A stretch of 45,370 bases of DNA from Acidobacteriota bacterium. Its GTDB lineage: Bacteria > Acidobacteriota > Terriglobia > UBA7540. Position 1 is the first letter of the stretch. Every line of letters starts with the position of its first letter. The notes under the pieces are model-generated. The model was not told the origin of the DNA and did not search any database. It was given only the letters and a program-made list of their open reading frames with translations. Below are positions 25,787 through 34,336 of the stretch, one piece after another. The stretch covers positions 1 through 45,370 of the forward strand of contig CADDZE010000030.1 in the NCBI GenBank assembly GCA_902812465.1, written 5' to 3'. Position numbers and translations under genes: made by a program.

Positions 25787-27118
25787 TTAGTACGCGCGAA
25801 ACGTTTTAGCCAAGTCGTTGTAGATCACGAACACGGCCAGCAGCAGCAAGAAGGCCATGCCAATCTGCAGCACCCGCTCCTTGACGCGTAGGCTGAGGTC
25901 GCGCCGCATCACCGCTTCAATCGCCAGCAGCAGAATCACCCCGCCATCCAGTATGGGAATCGGCAGCAGGTTAAAGATGGCGAGCTGTAGACTAACCACG
26001 GCCACCACCATCACCAGCTGGGACCAGCCGGCGCGGTACGCCTCACCGGAGAGCTGGGCGATGCCGATGGGGCCGGTCAGGGAGCGTGCGGACATATGAC
26101 GGGTCAGAATTTTGCCCAGGATGTCAAAAGTCAGCAGCGCATTCTTCACACTGAAGTCGAGTGCGGAGGATAGGGCGTCGGGCCAAGCAAGCCGGCGCAC
26201 CACCACGTCGTTGCGGAATCCTACCCCGATGTACCATCGCTTCTCGCCGGCCAGTTCACCGTAAACTGGCTGGACGCGCAGGTGCAGATCCTCGCCGCCT
26301 CGCTGAATCGTGAAGTCGACTGCACGCCCTCCGAGCGCTTGCAGCATGTGTGCTACCTCCGCCGGATCATAGACTGGCTTGCCGTCAACAGCCATAATAC
26401 GGTCGCCAGGCTTAATCCCGGCTTTCGCCGCTGGCTGCCCGGGCTCCACCGTGCCAACAACCGGAGGGATGTAGGGGAGCACTCCGATGTTCCCCACGCG
26501 GTCGGGCCCTTCCGCCTTCGGAACGACGCTGAACTGGAGCCTTCGGCCGGCTCGCAAGACCTCTACGGGCAGGTTTTCCCCAACCGACGTTTGAATCTTC
26601 AGCTCCACCTCCTCCCAGCGCGGATCAACCAGGCTACCCAAGCGGACAATCACGTCGCCGGGGCGGATTCCAGCGCGCTCGGCGGGCGAGTTCGGCACCA
26701 CGGCTCCCACCTTGGCTGGCTGCTCTCGGTAGGCGGGCGCGGGGAAGTGGTAGTGGTAAAGCCCGGTGAGCAGGATTAGCGCCAGTGCCACATTCATGGC
26801 GGGCCCCATCAGGGCTATCACAAAGCGATGAGATCGAGGCTGCGACAGAAATTCTGCCGGATCGCCCCTGCGGGCCTCTGTGGGATCCTCGCCCGCCATC
26901 TTCACGTAACCGCCGAGTGGCAGGATGCTGACGCAGTAGACCGTGTCGCCGCGCTTGATGCTAAATAGCCGCTTACCAAACCCCAGGGAAAAGGTCAAGA
27001 CGCGGACGCCATACCACTTGGCGGCTAAGAAGTGGCCCAGCTCGTGAACGAAAACCATCAGGCCCAGAGCGATGGCCACCACGATGGCGTCGGTCATAAA
27101 GTCGTTAACAATGTTCAC
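25787..27118 (-). CDS. rseP: RIP metalloprotease RseP (site-2 protease)
   Basis: RseP cuts membrane-embedded substrates, classically the anti-sigma factor RseA, to release an envelope-stress sigma factor. It can also remove leftover signal peptides. The zinc motif HELGH (His25-His29) lies in the first membrane helix. Two PDZ domains follow (about 128-205 and 210-290), and a later helix has NLLPIPILDGG, which holds the third zinc ligand. The size of 443 aa is typical. The start is GTG 27118, with GGAG five bases upstream. No rseA-like anti-sigma gene is in the window, so the substrate is unknown here. Confidence 0.94.
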   Translation of the reverse strand: MNIVNDFMTDAIVVAIALGLMVFVHELGHFLAAKWYGVRVLTFSLGFGKRLFSIKRGDTVYCVSILPLGGYVKMAGEDPTEARRGDPAEFLSQPRSHRFVIALMGPAMNVALALILLTGLYHYHFPAPAYREQPAKVGAVVPNSPAERAGIRPGDVIVRLGSLVDPRWEEVELKIQTSVGENLPVEVLRAGRRLQFSVVPKAEGPDRVGNIGVLPYIPPVVGTVEPGQPAAKAGIKPGDRIMAVDGKPVYDPAEVAHMLQALGGRAVDFTIQRGGEDLHLRVQPVYGELAGEKRWYIGVGFRNDVVVRRLAWPDALSSALDFSVKNALLTFDILGKILTRHMSARSLTGPIGIAQLSGEAYRAGWSQLVMVVAVVSLQLAIFNLLPIPILDGGVILLLAIEAVMRRDLSLRVKERVLQIGMAFLLLLAVFVIYNDLAKTFRAY

Positions 27119-27175
27119 GAATGCTCCATTCGTCTCAATCAGCTACCAACAGGGTCGTGGGGCTTACACCGTCGG

Positions 27176-27230
27176 CGATCTACATAAAATTGTATCTTAT
27201 TGATTCCCAGGAACATTACGGCTTTGTTTG
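27176..27230 (-). repeat. Dispersed repeat, copy 2 (3' end of dxr)
   Basis: On the minus strand the exact core TCAAACAAAGCCGTAATGT covers 27230-27212, inside the last codons of dxr. The weaker similarity to the sco leader runs past the dxr stop codon (27199-27197) into the spacer, where a TACA...TGTA inverted repeat surrounds an ATTTTA core. The orientation is opposite to that of copy 1 at 8599. Confidence 0.5.
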
Positions 27231-28399
27231 ATTTTTTTTATCCATTCCTTCGCCCTTTGCCGACTTTCTCGATCGCATTCGACCACCTCAGCCAGTGAAC
27301 CAGGGTGACCCGGAGGAGCATCCTGCATGGCCGCTTCGATGACCTTGGGAATATCCATGAACCCAATCTCTCTTGCCAGAAAGGCTTCCACCGCGACCTC
27401 GTCGGCCGCGTTCACCACGCAGGGCAAAAGCCCTCCTGTTTCCAACGCCTTGCGGCCGAGCTCGAGGCACGGAAAGCGCTTCGTGTCGGGCTTGGCGAAA
27501 TGCAGGCGCCGCAATGCGGCAAGGTCCATGCCCACAAGATTTCCGTTAGTGGCGAGCCGCTCTGGATAGGTAAGGGCATATTGGATGGGGATGCGCATGT
27601 CAGCCACCCCCAACTGCGCCACCACTGCCCCATCCCGGAATTCTACCATGGAATGAATCACTGACTCAGGGTGGATCAGCACCTCGATCTGTTGCGGGGC
27701 CAGGCCAAACAGCCAGTGCGCCTCGATGATCTCGAGCCCCTTGTTCATCAGGGTGGCCGAGTCGATGGTAATACGCCCTCCCATCTTCCATATCGGATGT
27801 TGCAGCGCCCGTTCCGGAGTGATGGCAGGGAAATCTTTCCAGGGAGTTTTTAGGAAGGGACCGCCAGAGCCGGTCAGGATGAGGCGCCGAATCTCGTGGC
27901 GTTCGCCGGCTCGCAAGCATTGGTGGACCGCGCTGTGCTCGCTATCGATTGGAATAATCGCTGCCCCGTGTTCTCGCGCAGCCTGCATCACCAGCTCGCC
28001 CGCCACCACCAGGGTCTCTTTGTTGGCCAGGCCGACTTGTTTACCCGCCCGAACCGCCTCGAAGGTGGCGCGAAGTGCGGTGACGCCGTGGCAGGCCGAA
28101 ACAACCATGTCCACGTCCGGAAGAGTGGCAGCCTCCACTAGGCCGGCTTCTCCGGCGCACAGCCTCACCGGCTGGCGATAGCCGAGCGCCTGAAGCTGCT
28201 GGCGAAGGGAATCGAGGAATCGCTCCTCACCCATGGCCACAAGCTCCGGCCCGAACTCCGCCACCTGTTCGGCCAGCAACGGCACGTTCTTTCCCGCGCC
28301 CAGCGCCACTACCTGGAAGCGACCTGGCAGGCTGCGGACCACCCGCAGGCAGTTCTGCCCCACGGAGCCCGTCGAACCGAGGATGCAGAGGCGTTTCAT
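27197..28399 (-). CDS. dxr: 1-deoxy-D-xylulose 5-phosphate reductoisomerase
   Basis: Dxr commits carbon to the MEP isoprenoid pathway by turning DXP into MEP with NADPH. The 400-residue protein shows the NADPH-binding GSTGSVG near the start, NKETLVVAGELV (about 125), the metal/substrate stretch PIDSEHSAVHQCL with its Asp and Glu, and GSGGPF near 180. The C-terminal end (from IKQSRNVPGN) is encoded by a sequence repeated in inverted form in the sco leader, so the last residues may be recent or variable. It stands between cdsA and rseP, the usual bacterial order. Confidence 0.95.
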   Translation of the reverse strand: MKRLCILGSTGSVGQNCLRVVRSLPGRFQVVALGAGKNVPLLAEQVAEFGPELVAMGEERFLDSLRQQLQALGYRQPVRLCAGEAGLVEAATLPDVDMVVSACHGVTALRATFEAVRAGKQVGLANKETLVVAGELVMQAAREHGAAIIPIDSEHSAVHQCLRAGERHEIRRLILTGSGGPFLKTPWKDFPAITPERALQHPIWKMGGRITIDSATLMNKGLEIIEAHWLFGLAPQQIEVLIHPESVIHSMVEFRDGAVVAQLGVADMRIPIQYALTYPERLATNGNLVGMDLAALRRLHFAKPDTKRFPCLELGRKALETGGLLPCVVNAADEVAVEAFLAREIGFMDIPKVIEAAMQDAPPGHPGSLAEVVECDRESRQRAKEWIKKIKQSRNVPGNQ

Positions 28400-28536
28400 A
28401 GGTTAACCGTCAGGCGTCGGGGGATGGCGTTCGAAGGCGAGCGCATCTTCACTGTCTTCCGTGCCCCGTGCTGACTTCTTCTTCCGGCGAGCGGGCGGGC
28501 CCATCCCGTTCGGCCCGCCGTTTCTGGTCCGGCATG

Positions 28537-29421
28537 CTACCCCCACGCTGACAGCAACTGTACAGCCAGCCAAAGAGCTGGTGCCCCGAACAGAAGACTA
28601 TCCACCCGGTCCAGCATGCCGCCGTGGCCCGGCAGGATATGACCAGAATCCTTGAGGTTCGCGCCGCGCTTCAGTGCCGATTCGGCAAGATCGCCTGCCT
28701 GGCCGGCCACGGCCACCATTCCGACTAAGAGCATAGCGGTTATGAGACTGGTTGTCCGCCAAAACCAATGCGCAAAACCGGCCCCAACGGCCAGACTTCC
28801 CATTAATCCTCCGATGGCTCCCTCCAGCGTCTTGTTCGGGGAGATGTGTTGAAAGAAGGGCCGCCGGCCGATGCATTTGCCCGTGGCGTAGGCGAAAATG
28901 TCTCCCGCCCAGACCACCAGAAATAGAAACAGGAGCAACTGGCGACCCGTGGCGGGAAAACGAGGATCATCGGTGAAGCGAAGCGGGACAAGAAACGACA
29001 GGGTCAAACCTGCGTAGAGAATCCCTGAGAGCGTCGTGGCCACTGACGAAAGAAAGCACCGATCTAGCGCTCCCGGTGCGAGCCCGGAAGTGAGCGCAGC
29101 CAGCACGGCACCCGCAAGGGACAACGGCAGCCACTCACCGCCTCCGCGCAGGTCGGCCACCTGTGCCAGACAGATTCCCGCACAAAACACGTGTCCCACG
29201 GTGGGCAGTGTCCTCAGGCCTGCGTGCTGCGCCAGCGCAAAGTATTCGTGCAGGCTTAACTCGGCCACGATGACAATGGCAGCGACAAGTAGCCAGAGCG
29301 GTGCCCAACCGATCAGGTAGATGACGGGTGGGATCAAAACCACGGCGGTGAGGATGCGCTTCGCCATCAGCGAGCTGGAAAGGTGGGCTGGCCTCTCCAG
29401 GTGATTGGCCTGCTGAGCCAT
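28537..29421 (-). CDS. cdsA: Phosphatidate cytidylyltransferase
   Basis: CdsA makes CDP-diacylglycerol, the precursor of the bacterial phospholipids. The product has seven to eight membrane helices and the family signature in full: SALKRGANLKDSGHILPGHG followed by GMLDRVD near residue 260. Another conserved stretch is GRRPFFQHISPNKTLEGAIG. The first 18 residues (MAQQANHLERPAHLSSSL) look unlike the family, and the true start may be ATG 29367, giving MAKRILTAVVLIPPV. Neither ATG has a clear ribosome-binding site. It lies between uppS and dxr in the common uppS-cdsA-dxr-rseP order. Confidence 0.94.
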   Translation of the reverse strand: MAQQANHLERPAHLSSSLMAKRILTAVVLIPPVIYLIGWAPLWLLVAAIVIVAELSLHEYFALAQHAGLRTLPTVGHVFCAGICLAQVADLRGGGEWLPLSLAGAVLAALTSGLAPGALDRCFLSSVATTLSGILYAGLTLSFLVPLRFTDDPRFPATGRQLLLFLFLVVWAGDIFAYATGKCIGRRPFFQHISPNKTLEGAIGGLMGSLAVGAGFAHWFWRTTSLITAMLLVGMVAVAGQAGDLAESALKRGANLKDSGHILPGHGGMLDRVDSLLFGAPALWLAVQLLSAWG

Positions 29422-29558
29422 CAGGCTGGGTCACCCGATTGCTTGGCCTCCCCCCAAGCGAGGGATCGGGGCCGACGAGCCGGGGACCGATCGCCTGCCT
29501 GGCTGCCCGAGAAGCGCGCCGCGCAGGGTCTCTGGCTACTTTGCCGCGATTCCTGACG

Positions 29559-30338
29559 TCAGCTTCGAGCCATTCCCAGGCCGCCGTACCGCCGCTCGCG
29601 CTTCTGGTAATCAAGGATCGCCTGGAACAGGTCGCATTGGGTGAAGTCCGGCCACAAGGTATTGGTGATCCACAACTCGGCGTAGGCGGCCTGCCAAAGC
29701 AGGAAGTTGCTGAGGCGCATCTCCCCGCTGGTGCGAACTACGAGGTCGGGGTCCGGCAGGTCGCGCGTGTAGAGGTGCTGGCGGAACGTTTCCTCGTCCA
29801 AAGGCAAGCTGCCGTTGCCAGCCCGCTCTTCCAGCAAAGAGCGGACGGCGTCCAGCAGTTCGGCGCGCGAGCCATAGTTGAGGGCCAGCGTGAGCCGGAG
29901 CCCAGTGTTGCGCCGCGTCTTCTCAAGCGCCGTTTGCAGGTCGCGCTGCACGGGCAGGGGCAACTCGCCAATGCGCCCGATTACGCCCAGCCGGATGCGC
30001 TGCCTGTTCAGCTCGGCAATTTCTTTCTTCAGGTACTCGCGCAGCAAACCCATCAGGAGTTCGACTTCTGCGTGTGGACGCTTCCAGTTCTCAACCGAGA
30101 AGGCGTAGAGGGTGAGATAAGGTACTCCCAAGCGGGCGCACGCCTCGATTGCCTGGCGCACGGCGCGAATGCCGGCCCGGTGACCGGCAATGCGGGGCAG
30201 GTGCCGCCTCCGCGCCCAGCGTCCGTTTCCATCCATGATGATGGCAATGTGCTGGGGCAGCGCCGCGAGGTCAATGTGGGCCAGCAGTTGTTCTTCGGAA
30301 AGCTGGGATTTCACGGTAAGCCTGGGCGAGACGGGCAT
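29559..30338 (-). CDS. uppS: Undecaprenyl diphosphate synthase (cis-prenyltransferase)
   Basis: UppS makes the C55 lipid carrier used for peptidoglycan and other cell-wall polymers. The 259-residue protein shows the catalytic Asp motif IAIIMDGNGRWARRR near residue 32, AFSVENWKRP, and the C-terminal signature RTSGEMRLSNFLLWQAAYAE. Length and motifs are normal. It is the first gene of the minus-strand envelope/isoprenoid cluster. A 15-bp palindrome (30425-30439) lies about 87 bp upstream. Confidence 0.94.
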   Translation of the reverse strand: MPVSPRLTVKSQLSEEQLLAHIDLAALPQHIAIIMDGNGRWARRRHLPRIAGHRAGIRAVRQAIEACARLGVPYLTLYAFSVENWKRPHAEVELLMGLLREYLKKEIAELNRQRIRLGVIGRIGELPLPVQRDLQTALEKTRRNTGLRLTLALNYGSRAELLDAVRSLLEERAGNGSLPLDEETFRQHLYTRDLPDPDLVVRTSGEMRLSNFLLWQAAYAELWITNTLWPDFTQCDLFQAILDYQKRERRYGGLGMARS

Positions 30339-30822
30339 TCCAACGCCACCAAGCTACCACAGGCGCGCGCTGGATCGCAAGGCGTCTGGTACAGCCTCCG
30401 AACATCGTATCCCCCCTGTGGGGTAAAATGTCTCATTTTGGGAGAAGAAGGGAAGTGGGAGGCCCTGCTTCTGTCTTTCGCCCCCGGCGCCCTGGAACGC
30501 CTCTGGCACGCTCCGGCCTGATCCAAAAAGTATCAGCGCCAGCAGGACTTGGCCGCCCTCTCACCCCTTGGCGGTCTTTCAGCCAATCTCGGCCGACACC
30601 CAGGACCTCGACGCTATTCCCCACTACTGGCCTCAGGCCCAGCGTGCCAGATACCGCCCGTAAGGTCCGCAGCGCCTGCTTCGCCGCCCGTATTCAGTCT
30701 CATCTGGCCCGTGACGGCGTCCAACTCCGCCACCTCGCTGGGCAGGACCAGGGGGGATACGATCTGCCTAGGCACCCCTGGTTCGCAAGGCGTCCGGCTT
30801 TTAGGTGAAAAGCCTTTGGGCC
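30339..30822. other. Intergenic stretch upstream of uppS
   Basis: A 484-bp interval with no gene I can support; the open frames here show no recognisable motif. It should hold the promoter of the uppS cluster, but no good -35/-10 pair is visible. The one distinct element is the perfect palindrome AAAATG-TCT-CATTTT at 30425-30439. A CCCC-TGT-GGGG mini-hairpin stands next to it. Confidence 0.35.
30425..30439. promoter_or_regulatory. 15-bp palindrome upstream of uppS
   Basis: AAAATG, a TCT spacer and CATTTT form a perfect 6-bp inverted repeat in an otherwise GC-rich region. It is placed where an operator for the uppS-cdsA-dxr-rseP-ispG cluster could be. It is a single copy, so the evidence is weak. 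Confidence 0.25.
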
Positions 30823-31821
30823 TCAGTGGACAGTGAAGGGTCTAGGCGTGAAAGAAAGGATAAGAACGACTGCGGCCAAGGCAGCAAGGCACTTCCTCCC
30901 GCGGTCGAGCGGGGGTGAGGCGGCTGCAAAACTGGGATGGCGCAAGCCGATGATCAAGAGCACGACACTCCATACTATCCAGCCGGCCCAGCAGAAGATC
31001 CCAAGGGGAAGCAGAGCGGCGAAGGCGCTGCGGGAGATGGCCCGGTGGCGGTCGCCCCAGCAGGCATAGAGGATATGGCCGCCATCGAGCTGGCCCATGG
31101 GAAGGAGGTTCAAAGCAGTGGCGAACAGCCCGACCCAGGCGGCGCAGCCGACGGGGCTGAGCAGAACTTCTCGGCCTTGAAGGTCGGGGCGCAGCCAGCG
31201 CGTGATCAAGGTCAAGGCTAGCGGGCGGCCGAGGGTGATCGTGTTGGCGGGGATTCCCACTGCGGCAGCGCGCGAACCGAGCGTGCCCCACACCAGGGCG
31301 GGCAGAGCGGCGGCGAAACCGGCAAGGGGTCCAGCCACCCCGACGTCGAACAGTTGGCGGCGCGAAGTCAGCGGCGAGCGGATGCGAATAAAGGCACCCA
31401 GCGTCCCGATCAAGGTAGGAGCAGGCAGAAAGTAGGGGTAGGTGGCGCGGATGCCATAGTGCCGGCAAGCCATGTAGTGGCCGAGCTCGTGGGCCAGCAG
31501 AATCGCGAGCAGGGTAAGGGAGAACGGCAGCCCCGCCAGACCTGCTTTCAACAGCAAGGCCGGATGGCGTAGCCAGTCCGCGGGCCAGGAGAGAGTCAGC
31601 GCGAGGTCAAATAGCGGTCGCTGGCGGGCGTAGTTGGCGGCAATTTGTGCGCCGACAAGCGTCGTTGTGCATGCCGTCAGCAGGAGGAGCAGGAGGTGAA
31701 AAGGCAGGGGGCGAGTCCAGGCAGGCCAGCACACCTGGCGGCGCCGCCGTTCACTTTGGCCGGACGGTCGCTCGGCGCCGGCCTCGGAGGATGCGGCCGC
31801 GGCGCCCGGATTCGGCACCAT
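30823..31821 (-). CDS. Site-2 protease family (M50) membrane protein
   Basis: This 332-residue protein is a second, simpler M50 metalloprotease. Unlike RseP it has no PDZ domain. The zinc motif HELGHY (111-116) lies in a membrane helix and the third ligand is in NLLPMGQLDGGHILYA. A segment ATYPYFLPAPTLIGTLGAF, typical of the M50 group related to plant EGY proteases, follows HELGH. I chose ATG 31821 because GAGAGGAG lies about five bases upstream; the frame is open to 31875. The N-terminal 40 residues are Ala/Ser/Arg-rich and probably disordered. The substrate is unknown. Confidence 0.88.
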   Translation of the reverse strand: MVPNPGAAAASSEAGAERPSGQSERRRRQVCWPAWTRPLPFHLLLLLLTACTTTLVGAQIAANYARQRPLFDLALTLSWPADWLRHPALLLKAGLAGLPFSLTLLAILLAHELGHYMACRHYGIRATYPYFLPAPTLIGTLGAFIRIRSPLTSRRQLFDVGVAGPLAGFAAALPALVWGTLGSRAAAVGIPANTITLGRPLALTLITRWLRPDLQGREVLLSPVGCAAWVGLFATALNLLPMGQLDGGHILYACWGDRHRAISRSAFAALLPLGIFCWAGWIVWSVVLLIIGLRHPSFAAASPPLDRGRKCLAALAAVVLILSFTPRPFTVH

Positions 31822-32017
31822 AGTGCTCCTCTCACCCAGGGCGTTTCCCCAACGAAGGTAACTGCCGTCCGCCATCGTTTCTCGTCGGCCGCTTGCAAAA
31901 GGCTACCCTCATTCTCGCCGTTTTAGGCCTTGTTTGTGAATCCCTTTTCGATAAAGCGAAAGTGACGAGCGCAAGCCACGGCCGCCGCGGAGAGTCACGG
32001 CGCGCCTTCCCCGTCGT

Positions 32018-33208
32018 TCAAGTCCGTGCATCTAAACGAAGAATCGCCTTGGCAATCGTCTGCAGCTGCATGAACGACGTGCCCTCGTAAATCTTGCCGA
32101 TCTTCGAATCGCGCAGGTATTTCTCGACGGGATAGTCCTTTGTGAAACCGTAGCCGCCAAAGACCTCCACCGCTTCCGAGGCCACGCGCTCGGCCACCTG
32201 GGAGGAAAAGTATTTCGCCATCGCTGCCTCTTTGAGGAAGGGCCGGCCGGCGTCCTTGAGGCGCGCAGCGTTGTAAACCATCAGGCGTGCGGCCTCGACG
32301 TCCGTGGCCAGCTGCGCCAGTTGAAACTGGATGGCTTGGAACTCGGCAATGGGTCTGCCGAACTGGCGGCGCTCCTGAGCATAGCGGACGGCGTGTTCGA
32401 GCGCCCCGCGCGCCACCCCGAGCATCTGCGCGCCGATGCCGATGCGCCCTTCATTCAGGGTTTCGATGGCCACCTTGTAGCCCTTGCCCACTTCCCCAAG
32501 AACGTTTGCTTTAGGCACCCGGCAATCTTCGAGGATCAGCTCGCAGGTCGAGGAGGCGCGGATGCCCAGCTTGTCTTCCTTCTTGCCCACGCTGAATCCC
32601 GGCGTCTCGCGCTCAATGATGAAGGCGGTGATGCCCTTATAGCCTAGCTCGCGGTTGATCGTGGCAAACAGGATGAAGAGCCCGGCCTCCTGGGCATTGG
32701 TGATCCACAGCTTGCGCCCATTGAGGACAAAGTGGTCGCCCTCCTCACTCGCGCGGGTTTCCAGTGCGAAAGCGTCGCTGCCCGAGGCGGGCTCGGAGAG
32801 CGCGTAGGCGCCGACCGTGTCGCGGCAGAGGCGCGGCAGAAAAGCCTTCTTCTGCGCCTCCGTTCCCCAGCGCATCAGGGCGTTGGACACCAATGTGTTT
32901 TGGACGTCGATCACCACTCCCGCCGAAGCGTCAACACGCGAGAACTCCTCAACCGCCAGCACGGCCATAAAGAACGTCCCGCCACTGCCGCCATAGGCTT
33001 CGGGAACTTCGATGCCCATGTACCCTTGGGCGAAAAATTTGCGGATAAGCTCCTGATCAAAGATGCCCGCACGGTCCATTTCCTCGACGTGCGGCCCGAT
33101 TTCCTTGGTGGCAAACTCACGCGCGGCGGCTTGAAACATCTGCTCTTCTTCGCTCAGCACGGTCAGCGGCCGCGCAGGAGCACTTTCGCCAGTGGCTGAT
33201 GCACTCAT
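32018..33208 (-). CDS. Acyl-CoA dehydrogenase
   Basis: An FAD flavoenzyme that makes the alpha-beta double bond of acyl-CoA and hands electrons to ETF. The 396-residue product shows the FAD/substrate motif YALSEPASGSDAFAL, the WITNAQEAGLFILFA strand, and RRQFGRPIAEFQAIQFQLA. The catalytic Glu is placed in KIYEGTS (Glu375), the position used by short-chain and short/branched-chain enzymes. The IYEGTSFMQLQTIAK ending resembles the short/branched-chain type, but chain length cannot be fixed. A clear GGAGAG ribosome-binding site precedes ATG 33208. No beta-oxidation partners are adjacent. Confidence 0.92.
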   Translation of the reverse strand: MSASATGESAPARPLTVLSEEEQMFQAAAREFATKEIGPHVEEMDRAGIFDQELIRKFFAQGYMGIEVPEAYGGSGGTFFMAVLAVEEFSRVDASAGVVIDVQNTLVSNALMRWGTEAQKKAFLPRLCRDTVGAYALSEPASGSDAFALETRASEEGDHFVLNGRKLWITNAQEAGLFILFATINRELGYKGITAFIIERETPGFSVGKKEDKLGIRASSTCELILEDCRVPKANVLGEVGKGYKVAIETLNEGRIGIGAQMLGVARGALEHAVRYAQERRQFGRPIAEFQAIQFQLAQLATDVEAARLMVYNAARLKDAGRPFLKEAAMAKYFSSQVAERVASEAVEVFGGYGFTKDYPVEKYLRDSKIGKIYEGTSFMQLQTIAKAILRLDART

Positions 33209-33241
33209 CGGAGCTCTCCTAGGCTTGGAGATAGGGCGGCG

Positions 33242-34222
33242 CTACCGGGGCACGCGGCGCAAAGCCATCAACGTAAGGTCGTCACTGCGGCGCGCTCCGG
33301 CCAGGAATTGTTCCAGCTCGCCGAGGCAGGCCCGCACCAGCTCCGCCGGCGGAAGGTCCCGATACCGCCTGACACAATCAGCCAGGCGGCGTTCGCCGAA
33401 TTCCTCGTCTGCGCCAGACCGCGCCTCGGACGCCCCGTCGGTGTAGATAAACAGCGTGTCGCCCGGCATCAGCTTTGCGCGGCGCATCGCGTAGCTGCCC
33501 TCGCAGAACATCCCTACCGGCACACCGGTAGGCTCCAGCCGGGCCACTTGCCCTTCCTGCACGAGGAGGGGCGGACAGTGGCCCGCGTTGCAGAACTCGA
33601 TGCTGCCGTCGCCCAGGACGCGAAGGCAGACCAGCGTGGCGAAGTACGTGGAGAGCGTGCTCTCACAGAACAGGCGGCTGGCGCGCTCGACCAGCTGGTC
33701 AACGGGCAGGCCAACGGCAATCAGCGTGCGAAAGATCGCGTGCAAGTGTGACATCAGCATCGACGCGGTGATGCCCTTGCCCGCCGCGTCCCCGACGATG
33801 AGGAAGGCTTCATCGCCGCGCACCACCACGTCACAGTAATCGCCGCTGACGGCGCCCAGGGGAGCGTAATGGTAGGCCGCTTCCCAGCCGTCGAAGCGCC
33901 ATTGCGGTGGAGGTAGCAGATCGCGCTGCATGCGCGCCGCTGTCTCCAGATCCTGCTCGAGGGCGCTGCGCTCGGCTGGCGTCAGGTGGTCGAGGCAGTA
34001 GCGCACCAGCGGATCGCTGGCCAGCCGCTCGGCCTCAATCGATTCGTGGCAGGCCTCGCAAAGGCCGTAGGTCCCACGGTCCATCCGCTCGAGCGCCGAG
34101 TCGATCTCTTTCAGGAGCCGGCGGAGCCCAGGGTCTTCTGGAGACACACCGACCACCGAATCGAGCCGCCGCTTTCGCTCGACTAACTGGCGGCGAACAA
34201 AGCCGTCCGTCAGCATCTCCAT
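33242..34222 (-). CDS. SpoIIE-type PP2C phosphatase with N-terminal DksA/TraR-like zinc finger
   Basis: This 326-residue protein joins two domains. Residues about 1-85 resemble the DksA/TraR family: a coiled-coil-like segment, then GTYGLCEACHESIEAERL and, 17 residues later, CLDH. The predicted zinc ligands are Cys55, Cys58, Cys76 and His79 (C-x2-C-x17-C-x2-H). Residues about 95-326 are a SpoIIE/RsbU PP2C phosphatase with SGDYCDVV, GDAAGKGITASMLMSHL, NAGHCPPLL and TDGASEARS, which hold the metal-binding aspartates. Such phosphatases usually dephosphorylate anti-anti-sigma factors in partner-switching. No STAS or RsbW-like gene lies within this window, so the target is unknown. It is followed by the acyl-CoA dehydrogenase after 33 bp. 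Confidence 0.88.
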   Translation of the reverse strand: MEMLTDGFVRRQLVERKRRLDSVVGVSPEDPGLRRLLKEIDSALERMDRGTYGLCEACHESIEAERLASDPLVRYCLDHLTPAERSALEQDLETAARMQRDLLPPPQWRFDGWEAAYHYAPLGAVSGDYCDVVVRGDEAFLIVGDAAGKGITASMLMSHLHAIFRTLIAVGLPVDQLVERASRLFCESTLSTYFATLVCLRVLGDGSIEFCNAGHCPPLLVQEGQVARLEPTGVPVGMFCEGSYAMRRAKLMPGDTLFIYTDGASEARSGADEEFGERRLADCVRRYRDLPPAELVRACLGELEQFLAGARRSDDLTLMALRRVPR

Positions 34223-34336
34223 GTCCCTAGCTCCGGCGTGAATTCTGCCAGGTTAGCGAAAAAAGGGGCAAAGGCTATCCGCTTTTGGGCACCAAACCCG
34301 CGATACGACGTCCGGGCCGCAGAGCGGGACGCCCGC

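Noticed and set aside
29439-30521. Plus-strand frame of 360 codons opposite uppS
   Set aside because: uppS on the other strand has all its signature motifs, and this frame has none.
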